Position numbers and translations under genes: made by a program | In this document: one piece after another, positions 11,485 to 34,145 of the stretch | How positions within the stretch are numbered: position 1 is the first letter of the stretch | How the letters are laid out: each line of letters begins with the position of its first letter | The notes under the pieces: model-generated | The model's database searches: none | Seen by the model: only the letters and a program-made list of their open reading frames with translations | Told to the model about the DNA's origin: nothing | Source: Isoetes taiwanensis | Taxonomy: Eukaryota > Streptophyta > Lycopodiopsida > Isoetales > Isoetaceae | Reading direction: 5' to 3' | Assembly (NCBI GenBank): GCA_021234155.1 | Contig: JAJEKV010000049.1 | Coordinates: forward strand, 5,654,691-5,718,690 | Length of the DNA stretch: 64,000 nucleotides

Positions 11485-12564
11485 TGGCGCGACCAAACGC
11501 AAACGCAAGACGCATAAGTATCGACCAGAAGCGACGAGCCCGGCCCCCAAGACGTGAGGAGGATTCAAAGTTACTACGGGGAGCAGCTTCTCGTAGGAGG
11601 AGAACCTCTTTCATCAGCTGAGGAGAGTACTTCGGAGGAATCACTAGACGAGCTGGCCAACATCATCAACCAGCAGTTGGACGAAGAAGCAGACATTGGA
11701 TCCGAGGGTTCAATGGATGGTGACACTCGCAGAGTATTCGAGCAAATTGAAGAGGAAATACAAGAACAAGAGAGGGCAGAACGGGAGCAGGCTGTCAAGG
11801 AGCAGGAAGAGTAGAAGGAGCCAACTCCTGAGCCGACCCTGAAAGAAGGACTCGAAGCCTGGATCCAAATGCAGGAGGCGAAGTCACAACGCAAGAGGAG
11901 GAGAAAGGCCGAGAAGAAAAGAAAACGAGAAGAACAGGAGACTCCGAGGGAGAAGAAGAAAAACTCAAGGGGAAGGGCAAGGAGGAGCCCAAGAGGAAAC
12001 TCAAGAAGACCCCAATGACCAAGATCGTCATCAAGGAACGACAACCAGACCAGCCCCCATCCTCTGACGACTCTGATAACGAAGATTACCAGCCCTTCCC
12101 CAGAGGAGACCAAGAAGTAGGGAGCTCCTCAAAACCGGCGGCCGAGGATCAACAGGTATAGGTACCCCCCACCCTACCCCACGGGGAGAAGGGACAAAAA
12201 GATCCAAAGAAGCCGACCCGACCTGCCTGGAGTCGTGCGTGGTAGACCATCGCAGGTCTACCGTAAGAAATTGAAGGCCTATAAGGAATATATGAAGAAG
12301 TGGGAGGCCTACAACTCCTACTACCAGGCCAATAAGGTAACTTATGTCGGCAGGAGGACGGCCATCAAAGAAGAAGACCCCAAGCCACCTCCGAGAAACC
12401 CATTCCGCCAAAGAAAACCAAGAGAAGGAAGCCCGGATCAAGACCGCCGCAGCAGTTCGGCTCGAGAGATCCCATTTTTCGAGAAGTTACGCCTTCTCAT
12501 CCCCGAAAGCACCATTCGCCCAGACTTCGCCAAGGAGGTCGCACAAGAGTTCGGTAATACCTAA
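11485..12564 (+). pseudogene. gag-like ORF of the LTR element, broken
   Basis: An ATG at 11485 opens an Arg-rich start (MARPNANARR) that meets a stop after about 45 codons. Open segments in other frames continue at 11554-11814 (very acidic, Glu-rich, coiled-coil-like) and 12235-12564 (basic; YKEYMKKWEAYNSYYQ, then Pro/Arg/Lys-rich). The alternating acidic and basic, highly charged composition suits the N-terminal part of a retroelement gag, but no matrix, capsid or CCHC motif is visible, so this rests on position after the primer-binding site. The long minus-strand frames here (11574-12441) are Ser/Leu-rich mirrors of the charged codons and are not genes. Confidence 0.4.
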
Positions 12565-12863
12565 CATGAGAGTCGATGTCGCTAGCCTTATAGGAAGCAA
12601 AGAGAGCGTAAGGTGGAAAAGATTTTGAAGACTCGAGGGCATGCACTTTGCACGCCAAGAGAGTAACATTGATGACCAAGGACATGCACTTGGCAAGTTC
12701 TATTAGAGGAGAACGCTAAATTTTGTAAATAATAAATTTTGGAAATAAAAAGTTTTGTAGAGTTAATTCTAAGTGCATAAATGTTGTTAATCGAAGTTGA
12801 ATTAGCAAGATTTGCTTTTTGTTTTAGTTAAAATGGACATCATATGGTCAAAGAGTGAGAAGT

Positions 12864-12932
12864 TACTCACCAGGTATGCGCCAGTTAGATCGACCTAAAA
12901 TTTAGGTCGGGCCCCCCCGCACACCGTGAGTA
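12864..12932. repeat. Palindromic repeat, copy C
   Basis: Outer arms TACTCACCAGGTATGCGCC and CGCACACCGTGAGTA, inner CGACCTAAAATTTAGGTCG. The segment before the right arm has drifted into a C-run. An upstream TGGTCAAAGAGTGAGAAGT matches the sequence before copy A. Confidence 0.75.
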
Positions 12933-13067
12933 TTTCACATCAAAAAGGGTTCTAACCATCTCCAAACCGGCCAATAAGGTTCAATCCGCATATCTCTGTG
13001 AGACCATCATGTTTTGACCCTTAGTTCATCCTCGCTTTAGATAAGTTTTGACCAAATAAGGCCAACT

Positions 13068-13135
13068 TACTCACCTTTTGCAGATGGGACCTCGACCTAA
13101 ATTTTAGGTCAGCCTTCTAGCGCACACCGTGAGTA
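13068..13135. repeat. Palindromic repeat, copy D
   Basis: Left arm TACTCACC, inner TCGACCTAAATTTTAGGTCA, right arm GCGCACACCGTGAGTA. The left arm after CTCACC has decayed. It lies about 195 bp upstream of the second TATA box. Confidence 0.7.
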
Positions 13136-13329
13136 TTTTCAGCATTATCTCTTTCATGCTACCTCCAATTGACCTCAAATTTGTTGCAGTAGGTTCATTA
13201 GGTAGTCTTATTCATGTTCAGACCCTCAAATTAGTCTTCAAATCCTCATTTTGACCTCAAAATAGGTGAGATTTGCCAAACCCAAAAATTTTCTTTGTTT
13301 TCCAAAAATTAGGGTTTTTTCCTTTTTCC

Positions 13330-13338
13330 TATAAATAG
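13330..13338 (+). promoter_or_regulatory. TATA box, second internal promoter
   Basis: TATAAATAG followed by CATCTTACAG, TTTGCTCCCAGC and TTTTAGGCGATTTT, closely matching the region after the TATA box at 11374. It indicates a duplicated promoter unit. Confidence 0.5.
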
Positions 13339-13370
13339 GCCCCCCATATCTCATTTAGCATCTTACAGGT

Positions 13371-14043
13371 TTGCTCCCAGCTTTTAGGCGATTTTCCAAA
13401 CCCCTTAGGCGCTTCAAGAGTTGTTTTGCTAGTCCCAAATACCAAGATCAATGGCAACAATGCATTTCGGCGATGGTACAACGCCCGATTACTCATGTGG
13501 TCGAGGCTGATATCAATGCCATTTTTGAAGTTTTCCAGAAGGAGATAGACATCCAAGCCACTTTGCAGACAACCCCATCCTATATGGAAGTCATGACTGA
13601 GTTCCAAGCTAGGGTAGGACCATCCTTAGTACAGCTTCCCCCTTGTACATGATATTTTGTTCATAAGCGGCCCCTCCAAGCGACCTTTGTGATGTCTCGA
13701 ACATTGCCAAGTACACGAACAATAAGGTTGCTAGGATGCCGGACTACATGGTCATGACGGCAAATAGGGGGCGGGCATTTCTCCTATCCGCTTGCCTTAG
13801 CCATCTTTCTCTCTCACCATGCCACCGAACCCAATCGGAACCCTCCATCCCGGCCATGGATGTAGACCCCTAGCCTCTTTCAAAGAGGGTCAGCTCCTCT
13901 TACAAGATTATCAAGCTGAGAGCAAGAAGGAAGAGCCAAAGACTAAGAGCTCGACTCGGGGCACGAAGACTACGCCGAGTTCAACCCCGACCGGAGGCGG
14001 CAACAAGCGTAGCGGGGAAATACAAATCTCCGTGCTCATTCCA
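13371..14043 (+). pseudogene. Second gag-like transcription unit, unrecognised
   Basis: Open frames 13371-13652 (93 codons) and 13819-14043 (75 codons) follow the second TATA box. The first has a helical pattern (VVEADINAIFEVFQKEIDIQ). The second ends in a Lys/Ser/Thr-rich tail (KKEEPKTKSSTRGTKTT). I recognise neither. They lie where a second copy of the gag region would be and probably belong to the same element. No protease, RT or 3' LTR follows before the LINE fragment at 14111. Confidence 0.3.
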
Positions 14044-14110
14044 TAATTTCCCATTGCAATTTCAGATTGCCATGATAACGAAAGCATGTGGTCTCATTGA
14101 CCCTCAATCC

Positions 14111-14650
14111 CTATTTGAGATGCTTATCCATGATGATCACTCGACCATCTCGATAAACAGCCCACTTATTTTCTTTTCGAGCTTTCATGACTTCTTCTAA
14201 ACACTTCCTCTTAAGTTCCACTTGCATCATGGTTAGATCTTCATCCATGAAGATATCTGAAAATTTTTGCAAGTTCCTCCTCCTTTTTAAAGCTTCCAAA
14301 TTTCGCTTTTTTGATCGAAAATGGATAATCAATCTTTGGATCACTTGAAGTTCCATTGTTCACCTTCTAGCATCTATCAATTTCATGATCTTGGATATCA
14401 AGATTATGTTGGACAAAATCAATTACTGCTTTGGAAGGATCTGATAAATCCTTCAATCCTGTAACTCTGATATTGAGAGCTTTATGGGCTCTCCTTTGCT
14501 CTTCTTCTAAGGTGGCTAAAATGGTATTTTTCATATCATTTAATAATTCAGTAGGTCTGTGCTTCCTAATCACTTCAACCCACTTATTAGTTTCCGCCTG
14601 TTGTTCCCTAACAATTGTCTGTAATTCCTCAATTTTGTCAATCTAATTTG
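14111..14650 (-). pseudogene. LINE ORF1 fragment (coiled coil, RRM, C-terminal domain)
   Basis: The minus-strand frame 14573-14367 shows a helical Glu/Arg-rich part and ALNIRVTGL, the first RRM strand of LINE ORF1. After a frameshift, 14356-14111 shows FMDEDLTMMQVELKRK, then a KARKENKWAVYRDGRVII end. This is the same C-terminal signature (DLT..Q....R, AR..GKWAVYRGG.AII) as at 47271-47666 and 56898-57089. The region 14650-14830 upstream probably holds the decayed N-terminus. It is broken in the middle and has no ORF2. Confidence 0.6.
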
Positions 14651-14874
14651 ATTGTGCTTTGATGCTAATAATTTCCTTCTCCTCGCCCGCTACCGCCGCT
14701 TTCAAACTCATTATTCCGAGTCCTAATCTACCACCTTTAGCCTTCAAGCTTACAGTTCGTTCAATTAAAGGCATCCCCAAGCATTTCACCGATGTCTATT
14801 AGAGATTTTGACCATTATGTCTGGTCTAGCAGTGGGCGAATAGAGAGTGCCAATTCCCGTATGACACCCAGTCG

Positions 14875-15183
14875 GTGATTGAACTGAGGAGTCTATCGGG
14901 GTCAGAGAGTCTTGAACAGACATGTCGGGAGTCTACAATCGTGAGGAAATTGCCGCTGATGGTTGATCAATGGGCCAGTCCGGTGCAAAACAACGTAAAA
15001 ACGCCAAAAGTGGAACGTCAAAAGGTAAAGGTGGTCGCCGACACCAAAATTGTCATCGGCGCCGGGCTGTCCCCGGACTTACTTTGCCGCCATCACGCCA
15101 TCATCACTGCCAATTTTAGTGAGACCTGTTGGTTTCTAGAGAGAACAATACGACACCTTAACTATTGTGCCCCAACCAACTAA
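14875..15183 (+). other. Isolated open frame, not recognised
   Basis: A 102-codon frame with a basic middle (KTPKVERQKVKVV) and no motif I can name. It sits between a LINE remnant and tandem repeats, with no visible promoter. It may be part of a decayed retroelement. Low support as a gene. Confidence 0.15.
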
Positions 15184-15570
15184 ATGTTGATGTATGGAAT
15201 CAAAGTTCCTTAAATGTAGTCATCCTTTCCGACCCTTTCAAGTAGGTTTCCTCAACCTCCCTTGGACGAGGAAGTAATCACCCTTCCCGGCCCTTTCAAA
15301 TAGGTTACTCAACCTCCCTTGAACGAGGAAGTGACCTTGTAAAAAAAAAAGCATCCCTTTCCTCGAATTGAACATGCCATATCTTTTCTTAGATAGATAG
15401 ATACGACACCTTAACTATCGTGCCCCACCAACTAGACGTTGGGGTCTGGAATCAAACTTCCTTAAATGTAATCATCCTTTTTGGCCCTTTCAAGTAGGTT
15501 TTCTCAAACTCCCTTGAACGAGGAAGTAATCACCCTTCTCAACCCTTTCAAATAGGTTCCTCAATATGTT
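15148..15570. repeat. Tandem repeat, two units of about 263 and 160 bp
   Basis: Units start at 15148 and 15411, both with ATACGACACCTTAACTAT followed by GTGCCCC. Each contains an internal repeat of a CCCTTTCAARTAGGTT...CTTGRACGAGGAAGT module of about 60 bp. Not coding. Confidence 0.75.
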
Positions 15571-15579
15571 CATTTAAGT

Positions 15580-16200
15580 TAACAAAACTGACTAAAAGTT
15601 AACAAAAAAATATAAAGTCACCTCATAGAGGTTACTTGTTAAGGCTAGTTTACTATGCTTATGCTTGGCTAATTTAAGCTAACTTAACTAAATGTGTGGG
15701 AACAATATAGTACTTGGGTCGCCATTTTTTGTTGCGTGTTAATATAAACGTGCCACGTGGCATTCCTCTCCATTGCAGAATGGTATTTGGGTCTACCATT
15801 CTGCATCTCCGGTTTCCAGCCGGTTAATAACTCTGTTAACAGAGACTCTGTTTCTTTAGACAGGACCGACTAGAGAAGAAAGGGAAGAAGCGGGAGTGGA
15901 GCTATGCTTAAACATGGACACAATGCAAGCGCTGTAGATTGCAGGAGAAAGCCTTGGAGCTAAGGAAGAAAAATTGGAGCCTAATTAACAGATTAAACCA
16001 TCCCCTTTGTAGCGATTGATGCTCAATCCAAATCCGGCCTATGCCAAAGATCTTAAAGATTAAATCCTCCTCGCTATGGTGGCTTGCATGGCATTAAAAA
16101 AAACAGAGGAATACTACTTGTCCGGCTTGCATGCAAAACAAAGGAATACCTTTGTATGGCTTTGGTAAAAGAAGAATATCAGTGAGAGCAAAACAAGCTT
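15580..16200. other. Intergenic, nothing recognised
   Basis: No open frame or motif of note. It lies upstream of MCM9 and of the minus-strand candidate gene. Confidence 0.4.
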
Positions 16201-16239
16201 TAGCAAAGCTTGAACCCTAAGTGGGCCATAGCTTGAAAC

Positions 16240-16442
16240 CTAGCGACCCGATCCATCGATTCGACATGATAGACGCTGTCTGCGTAATCCCTACAAAGAC
16301 AAGCAAATATATAAGTTTTAGAAAAGTCTAAACTAAAAAACCACGGAAATACAAACGAAAGCTTCATAATGCGGTGATTTACAGGGATGCTGCCTTCATT
16401 GCGCTCAATTTGCTCCATCGTTACTTTGGCCTTCTTCGCCAT
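16240..16442 (-). CDS. Candidate small spliced gene, divergent from MCM9
   Basis: An ATG at 16442 (minus strand) opens MAKKAKVTMEQIERNEGSIP. A GT donor follows at 16382, and an intron of 92 bp ends in a good pyrimidine tract and TTTGTAG at 16291. Joining the exons in frame gives 16 more residues before a stop at 16240, a 36-residue product. The exon start looks protein-like, and the head-to-head position with MCM9, 390 bp apart with GC-rich DNA between (16506-16610), would suit a shared promoter. I recognise no family. It could be the first exons of a longer gene spliced differently, or chance. Confidence 0.2.
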
Positions 16443-16833
16443 CACTGAAAGGCGGACTGGAAAACAAAAAAACAGGGGAAAAAATGGCTCCCCAAGTACT
16501 ATATTGTGGGTGCAGGTGCATTGGTCCCGGGCGGGACCGGTGACCCGCTCCCGGCTAACGCCGGTCGCGGGACCCCACCGGTCCACGCCGGAATGCGGTC
16601 CCAATTACCTTGCACCCATACATAATCTATATCTAGTTAAGTTATTTTTAACCAAGATTCTTAGCTAGACATGTGCAAATGGGTTTCACAATCCAACTAT
16701 ACCAAATGTAGGAATTAGCGAAGCTAACTATTAGATATAGTTGCAAAGGGAACCCACATTATTTTGGCTTTGAAGCAGACGAAGTTTTCCCTCTTCTCAA
16801 TGGTTTGAAGTGCCCTCAGACTCGCATTAGGAG

Positions 16834-27942
<11,109 letters not shown>

Positions 27943-27972
27943 ACTTAGTAAAAGCAATACAAATGTTTTGAA

Positions 27973-27978
27973 AATAAA
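27973..27978 (+). terminator. Polyadenylation signal AATAAA after MCM9
   Basis: AATAAA 31 bp after the stop codon, in AT-rich sequence. A second AATAATAAA-like cluster lies near 28065. Confidence 0.45.
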
Positions 27979-28810
27979 ATTTATCTTGTGAAGTAGGGAG
28001 AGGATGATCCTCCTCGATTTATGCGTTTCTCTTAGTATGTGTACAGCATGATATTTTAATATACTAATAATAAAGTCTTTTATTCTAAATGTAATATGTG
28101 TATGAGATTAGTACTCTTTTGGATAGGAGGGAATGATTATCCAAATTCATATTGAGTAGGAATGTCTGTCTGCATGCTCTTGAGTATATGCACACAAGGT
28201 TTAAAGGCAAGTTTTATGGTTCAGCTTGGGAGTGCAAAGTATAATAATCTGGTTTTTCAACGTATTATGATAGCGAATGTTCCCCAGCAGCCATTATTTT
28301 CATTTAAAATTGGCTGCTCTTGCTGTCCAAGGTTGGAGCTTGCAGATCGATCCAATTTCCTTCAGCTGTGGCGCCAATTTTTGGGGCAACCATGACGTGG
28401 AGGGGAAATGATATATGAAAGGCCAAGATTTATTTAGGATCATATGCCATGAATTAAAGGGATGGATGGATGGCACGGGTTGAGATAGAGGTATTCTGAT
28501 GAATCTGTCTTATCCACATGCAATGCGTAATTCATTTAGGGAATCGTTCGTCATGGAATGTCCTCAAGGAATGTATGCCATACATCGTTCTAGATGTGAC
28601 AAATAGAGGGTGCAGATTGATAGACGTAAGGCGGAAATAAATAATTGCATTTTTTTGAAGGGTTATAGATCTCACCAAAATGTATCACATCTTTTGTTGC
28701 CTATATAAAAAACTCGAAATGGTGCTCAGCGTTGCTGGGCATAAGCTGTGAATGGTAAATGATACATTGATGCAATTGTTGAATTAATTCACATTTAAAA
28801 AATTACACCA
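27979..28810. other. MCM9 3' flank, no gene
   Basis: AT-rich sequence without coding features. It is repeated at about 35070-35900 because of the contig overlap. Confidence 0.5.
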
Positions 28811-30417
<1,607 letters not shown>

Positions 30418-30423
30418 AGCAAT

Positions 30424-30441
30424 TTTCTTTCTTTCTTTCTT

Positions 30442-30474
<33 letters not shown>
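30424..30474. repeat. (TTTC)n(CT)n tail
   Basis: About six TTTC units grading into about 14 CT units, directly after the LINE 1 TAAAAGCAA end. Confidence 0.95.
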
Positions 30475-30475
<1 letters not shown>

Positions 30476-32327
30476 GTAAATTTCCTCAATCAAAGAAATG
30501 TACATCTAAAGGCGTTATGGGAATTGGATCAAGTGTTGTTGATCTGGTTATGACAGGGATCCATATGGTGGATAGCATTAGTGACTTGAGTATCGATGAT
30601 GGCATACCAACTTCTGATCACTTCCCAATTGCGGTGCATTTAAGACTTCAGGACCAGGGTGTTATAAACACACCTAACCCAGAAACACAAACTAGGATAA
30701 ACATGGATCCACGTAAGATGGGTATCTTTAAGAAGATGTGTGAGCAAAATGCTAAGGAGCTTACATGGCCGGAGAACTTAGTAGAATTGGACACGATGCT
30801 TACCTCTATGTTACTTGAGGTGGCTCAGAAATGCTTCATACCTCGTCGTGCATTGAAAGGATTGCCATGTAATGGGTGGTATGACACGGAATGTAAAAGT
30901 AAGAGGCTGGAATTTAAGACTGCAACACAGGAAGATAAAGGCAAGGTTCAGAAGGAATATCGACAATTAGTGAGAAGGAAAAAACGAGCATACTACCAAA
31001 CCAAACAGGAAACACTGGTAAGTGAATTGTTATCACAGCCAAAGAAATTCTGGACAAGGTTGAAAGCCAGAAAACAACAGACTAGTCTTTTAGATGTGGA
31101 TAGTTTATTACAACAACTGCATAAACTATATCACGTAGCGGGATTGCATGAGAAAATGGACAGACAAGGTGATAATCTCACTTTTTCAGATGCAGATATA
31201 TTTGAAGGGCTGAAATCACTTTCGTGTGGCAAGGCAGCTGATGCACTTGGGTTGATGGCAGAGATGATAAAATGGGCTGGTCCAGCTGTAACCAGTGTCA
31301 TCACGAAAATGATGAATAGAGCGTTGGTTGAAGGCTTCCCTCACACATGGCAAGTCAATAGAGTGGTACCAATCCATAAAGCAGGAGACGTCAGCGACCC
31401 AAGCAACTATAGAATGATCATGGTAAGCAGTTTATTTTCAAAATTATTTGCCAAGCTTATAGAGATAAAGTTAAGTGATTGGGCAGAGATGCACAATGTT
31501 AGAGCATCGGGGCAAGCAGGTTTTAGACCTAACAGGTCTACACTAGACCACTTAATTACTATGAGAGTAGTGACAGATGCTGTGAAGAAAACTAAAAATC
31601 CGCTCTTTGCTTGCTTTGTGGATCTTACTAAAGCTTTCGATATGCTAAGAAGAGGGAACATTTGGGAATACATGGATCACATAGGGGTGCCACAGGAGCT
31701 CAGAAACGCAGTATCAGTATTATATGAGAAAGTGTTAGTAAGGCTATCTTTTCCGCTAAACAAATCCTGTAAAGCAGAGATAATTAGTAACATTAGGGTG
31801 AAGCAAGGATGCCCTCTATCCCCTACATTATTTGGGATATATATAGACCAGTTGGAGATGTGGATGCAGAGACATAGTGGAGGGGGGACTACACTTGCAG
31901 GATACTTGCTTATTCTACTTTTATATGCAGATGATATTGTTATCCTTGCTCGCAGTTACCACGATATGCAGAGGCACTTGGAGGCACTAGCCAATTTCTG
32001 TGATGCTACTAAAATGCAGGTGAATTTGAATAAGACTAAAATTCTCATTTTTGGAAAACGAGTTCATAATTTCCACTTCCAATATAAGGGAGAAGAGGTG
32101 GAAATAGCAGACACACATAAATATTTAGGGCTTATAGTGGACCACAATTATGGGTGGAACAAGGCAGTTGGGCTGCGTACTGATGCTGGGATTAAGGCAC
32201 TATACGCAATGCAGCAGAAATGCAAAAAAGCAGGGATTGTAGACTGGAAACTGAAGAAAATGTTATATCAAACCTTAGTCAGGATAGTTGTGTTGTACGG
32301 ATGTGAGGTTTGGGGGTTCGGCCCATG

Positions 32328-32440
32328 CAATGTATTTTTGTTTTCTTTGTACTTGTGGTCGCATGTCCTTCGTGACGCTGCCTTTGTGGTGCGACGTAAA
32401 AATATACTTCCTTCCTTCCTTCCTTCCTTCCTAAGAAATG
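32328..32440 (+). mobile_element. Short retroposon with (TTCC)n tail inside LINE 2
   Basis: About 110 bp absent from the matching position of LINE 1 splits GCEVWG from MWKRVEK. It contains a 6-bp stem GTCGCA (32358-32363) with TGCGAC (32390-32395), followed by GTAAAAATATAC and (TTCC)n. Hairpin, TAAAA and a simple tail suggest a LINE- or SINE-derived 3' fragment. The exact ends are uncertain. Confidence 0.5.
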
Positions 32441-33255
32441 TGGAAAAGAGTTGAGAAAATTCAAAAGAAATTTCTTCTGGCAGAACTAGGGGTTAAAATG
32501 CAAACCCGTATCATATGATGTTGGCTGAAGGAGGGATGGAGATGTTAGAAGCTGAAGCATTATTTCTGACGCTCAAATATGTGCAAAAGATCCATGATAT
32601 GGATGCTGATAGGCTACCAAGGCTTGCAATGATACAGAGTAGTCTTAAGGGATGGTATAATGAAGTGAGTAAATGGTTGGGTAAGTGGGGAATGGTGCTA
32701 GAAGATATGCCATCAGAGGAGGACGAGCTAAGGGAATGGGTCTACGCACATATCAGAGAAAAATCTTGGCATAATGCAGGCACGAAAATGGCATTTTACA
32801 AAAAAGAAATTAATCCAGCACTTGGAGAAGCACTGCATCTCTTGGGTAAGCTGTCTTACTTTAAAAGACATTTATTGTGCAGACTAAGATTAAGTTCACA
32901 TCACCTGGGAGTGGAGGTTGGTAGATGGGGAATCTCAAACTTACGTGCACTGAAAACATGTGGAGTCGATGTAACGAGAATGAGGCACACCTTATTCTTC
33001 GCCATCCGCATATAAAAAATTTAAGGAGACGGATGGGTATTCCTACCGGATCTCTTTATATGAGTTCTTTGGCGCACAAATGAACTATCAAGGACTACTT
33101 GATAGAAGTGATGAAAGTGAGAGACATGTCAATAAGAAACTATAAACACTCACTAGAATTATATGAGAAAGAGAGTAGTGAGACTAATGATGCCCCATTG
33201 AGGGTACATTAGAGTTTTAATTATATGCAAAAATCGGATTTGTATATCGCCTTCT

Positions 33256-33269
33256 AGACCCGATGGTCT
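33256..33269 (+). other. LINE 2 3'-terminal hairpin
   Basis: AGACC-CGAT-GGTCT followed by CATAGACGGATCTATAAAA. Compared with LINE 1, the second base pair is A-T instead of G-C, a compensated change. Confidence 0.6.
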
Positions 33270-33305
33270 CATAGACGGATCTATAAAACATTTCATTTCA
33301 TTTCA

Positions 33306-33313
33306 TCTCTCTT

Positions 33314-33345
<32 letters not shown>
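33306..33345. repeat. (CT)n microsatellite
   Basis: About 18 CT units after the ATTTC tail of LINE 2. A 55-bp direct repeat (GTTTGCCTAAGCATAAGG...) follows to 33450. Confidence 0.9.
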
Positions 33346-33349
<4 letters not shown>

Positions 33350-34104
33350 GCCTAAAGCATAAGGTTGTGTCACAAGCACCCTTAATCTCTCTCTTATGTT
33401 TGCCTAAGCATAAGGTTGTGTCACAAGCACCCTTAAGCCTATTATAAGGTATGATAAATCTGATATGTACAAAGCTTGTTGTGAGAAAAATGCCTCTACT
33501 ATCACATGGCCAACTAATGCGGCGTAACTCCGCCATGCCCTTACTCGATAGTTCTTGAATCGCTAATACTGCTTTGTGTCGCACAGTGAGAATGGGGTTG
33601 CCTTGCAATGGTTGGTTTGACTATGAATGCAGGATGCAAAGAAGACAATTTATATTAGCAAAGGGGATGCGAAGGCCTTGGCAAGAAGGGAGTACATCAG
33701 AATGGTTAAGAGGAAGAAACAGGCTTATTTGAGTAAGAAACATGAGCAGATGGTCACAGAATTATTGGCATATCCGAAGAAGTTTTGGAATAGATTGAAA
33801 CCTTCCCAAAACCGAAAGTACAATGGTAGAGGTTGGTGCTTTGATGAATCATATTAAACATCTCTATCATGTGCCGTGTGGACACAAAAATGGATGGGGC
33901 ATATGAGGAGGGGAAAGCTTTCTCCTTGGAGGACATGCAGGATGGGCTCCAAAGATTATCCAATGGTAAGGCAAATAGATCAAGGGCTTATGGCTGAAAT
34001 GTTTAAATGGGTGTGATAGTGTAGAAGTCTTGGTAAAGTTGTGCAATGCTGTCTTGTTTGAAGGCTTCCCACGCATACATGGCAAGTGAATAGGGTGATC
34101 CCTA
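33346..34104 (+). mobile_element. LINE 3, 5' part, cut by the contig end
   Basis: This matches the pre-RT part of LINE 2: GLPCNGW-like coding near 33600, then KKQAYLSKKHEQMVTELLAYPKKFWNRLK, and FEGFPRTWQVNRVIP-like coding near 34060. Stops and frameshifts occur before 33620. It ends where an adapter begins at 34105. The continuation is found after the repeated block at about 41250. Confidence 0.75.
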
Positions 34105-34126
34105 GCAATACGTAACTGAACGAAGT
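34105..34126. other. Oxford Nanopore adapter remnant
   Basis: The 22 bases starting GCAATACGTAACTG match exactly the bottom strand of the Nanopore Y adapter as I know it. They end 10 bases before the run of Ns. This is a sequencing artefact and not genomic DNA. Confidence 0.9.
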
Positions 34127-34136
34127 GGCCACTGAT

Positions 34137-34145
34137 NNNNNNNNN
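34137..34145. other. Assembly gap (9 Ns)
   Basis: Nine N characters separate two contigs whose ends overlap by about 7 kb. The size is nominal. Confidence 0.99.

Larger units (their letters stand above)
30478..33300 (+). mobile_element. LINE 2: endonuclease end, full RT, C-terminal domain
   Basis: The long plus frame to 32454 is coding from about 30484. It opens in the last part of the endonuclease (SSVVDLVMTG, then SDHFPI with the catalytic Asp-His), so the element is 5'-truncated. The RT domain follows: VNRVVPIHKAGD, NYRMIMVSS, GQAGFRPNRSTLDHL, CFVDLTKAFD with the first catalytic Asp, VKQGCPLSPTLF, and YADDIVILA with the catalytic Asp pair, then YLGLIVDHNYGW. An insertion at about 32328-32440 breaks the frame. 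The C-terminal domain resumes at 32438 (MWKRVEKIQKKFLLAELG) and runs to about 33230 with frameshifts. The 3' end has the hairpin and an ATTTC tail. It is the best preserved LINE here and appears inactive only through truncation, the insertion and late frameshifts. Confidence 0.88.

Noticed and set aside
11574-12441. Long minus-strand Ser/Leu/Phe-rich frames
   Set aside because: Complement of Glu/Lys/Arg-rich gag-like codons. No independent signal.
15148-15570. A CRISPR-like array
   Set aside because: Two long diverged tandem units in a plant nuclear context, without short constant repeats and unique spacers.
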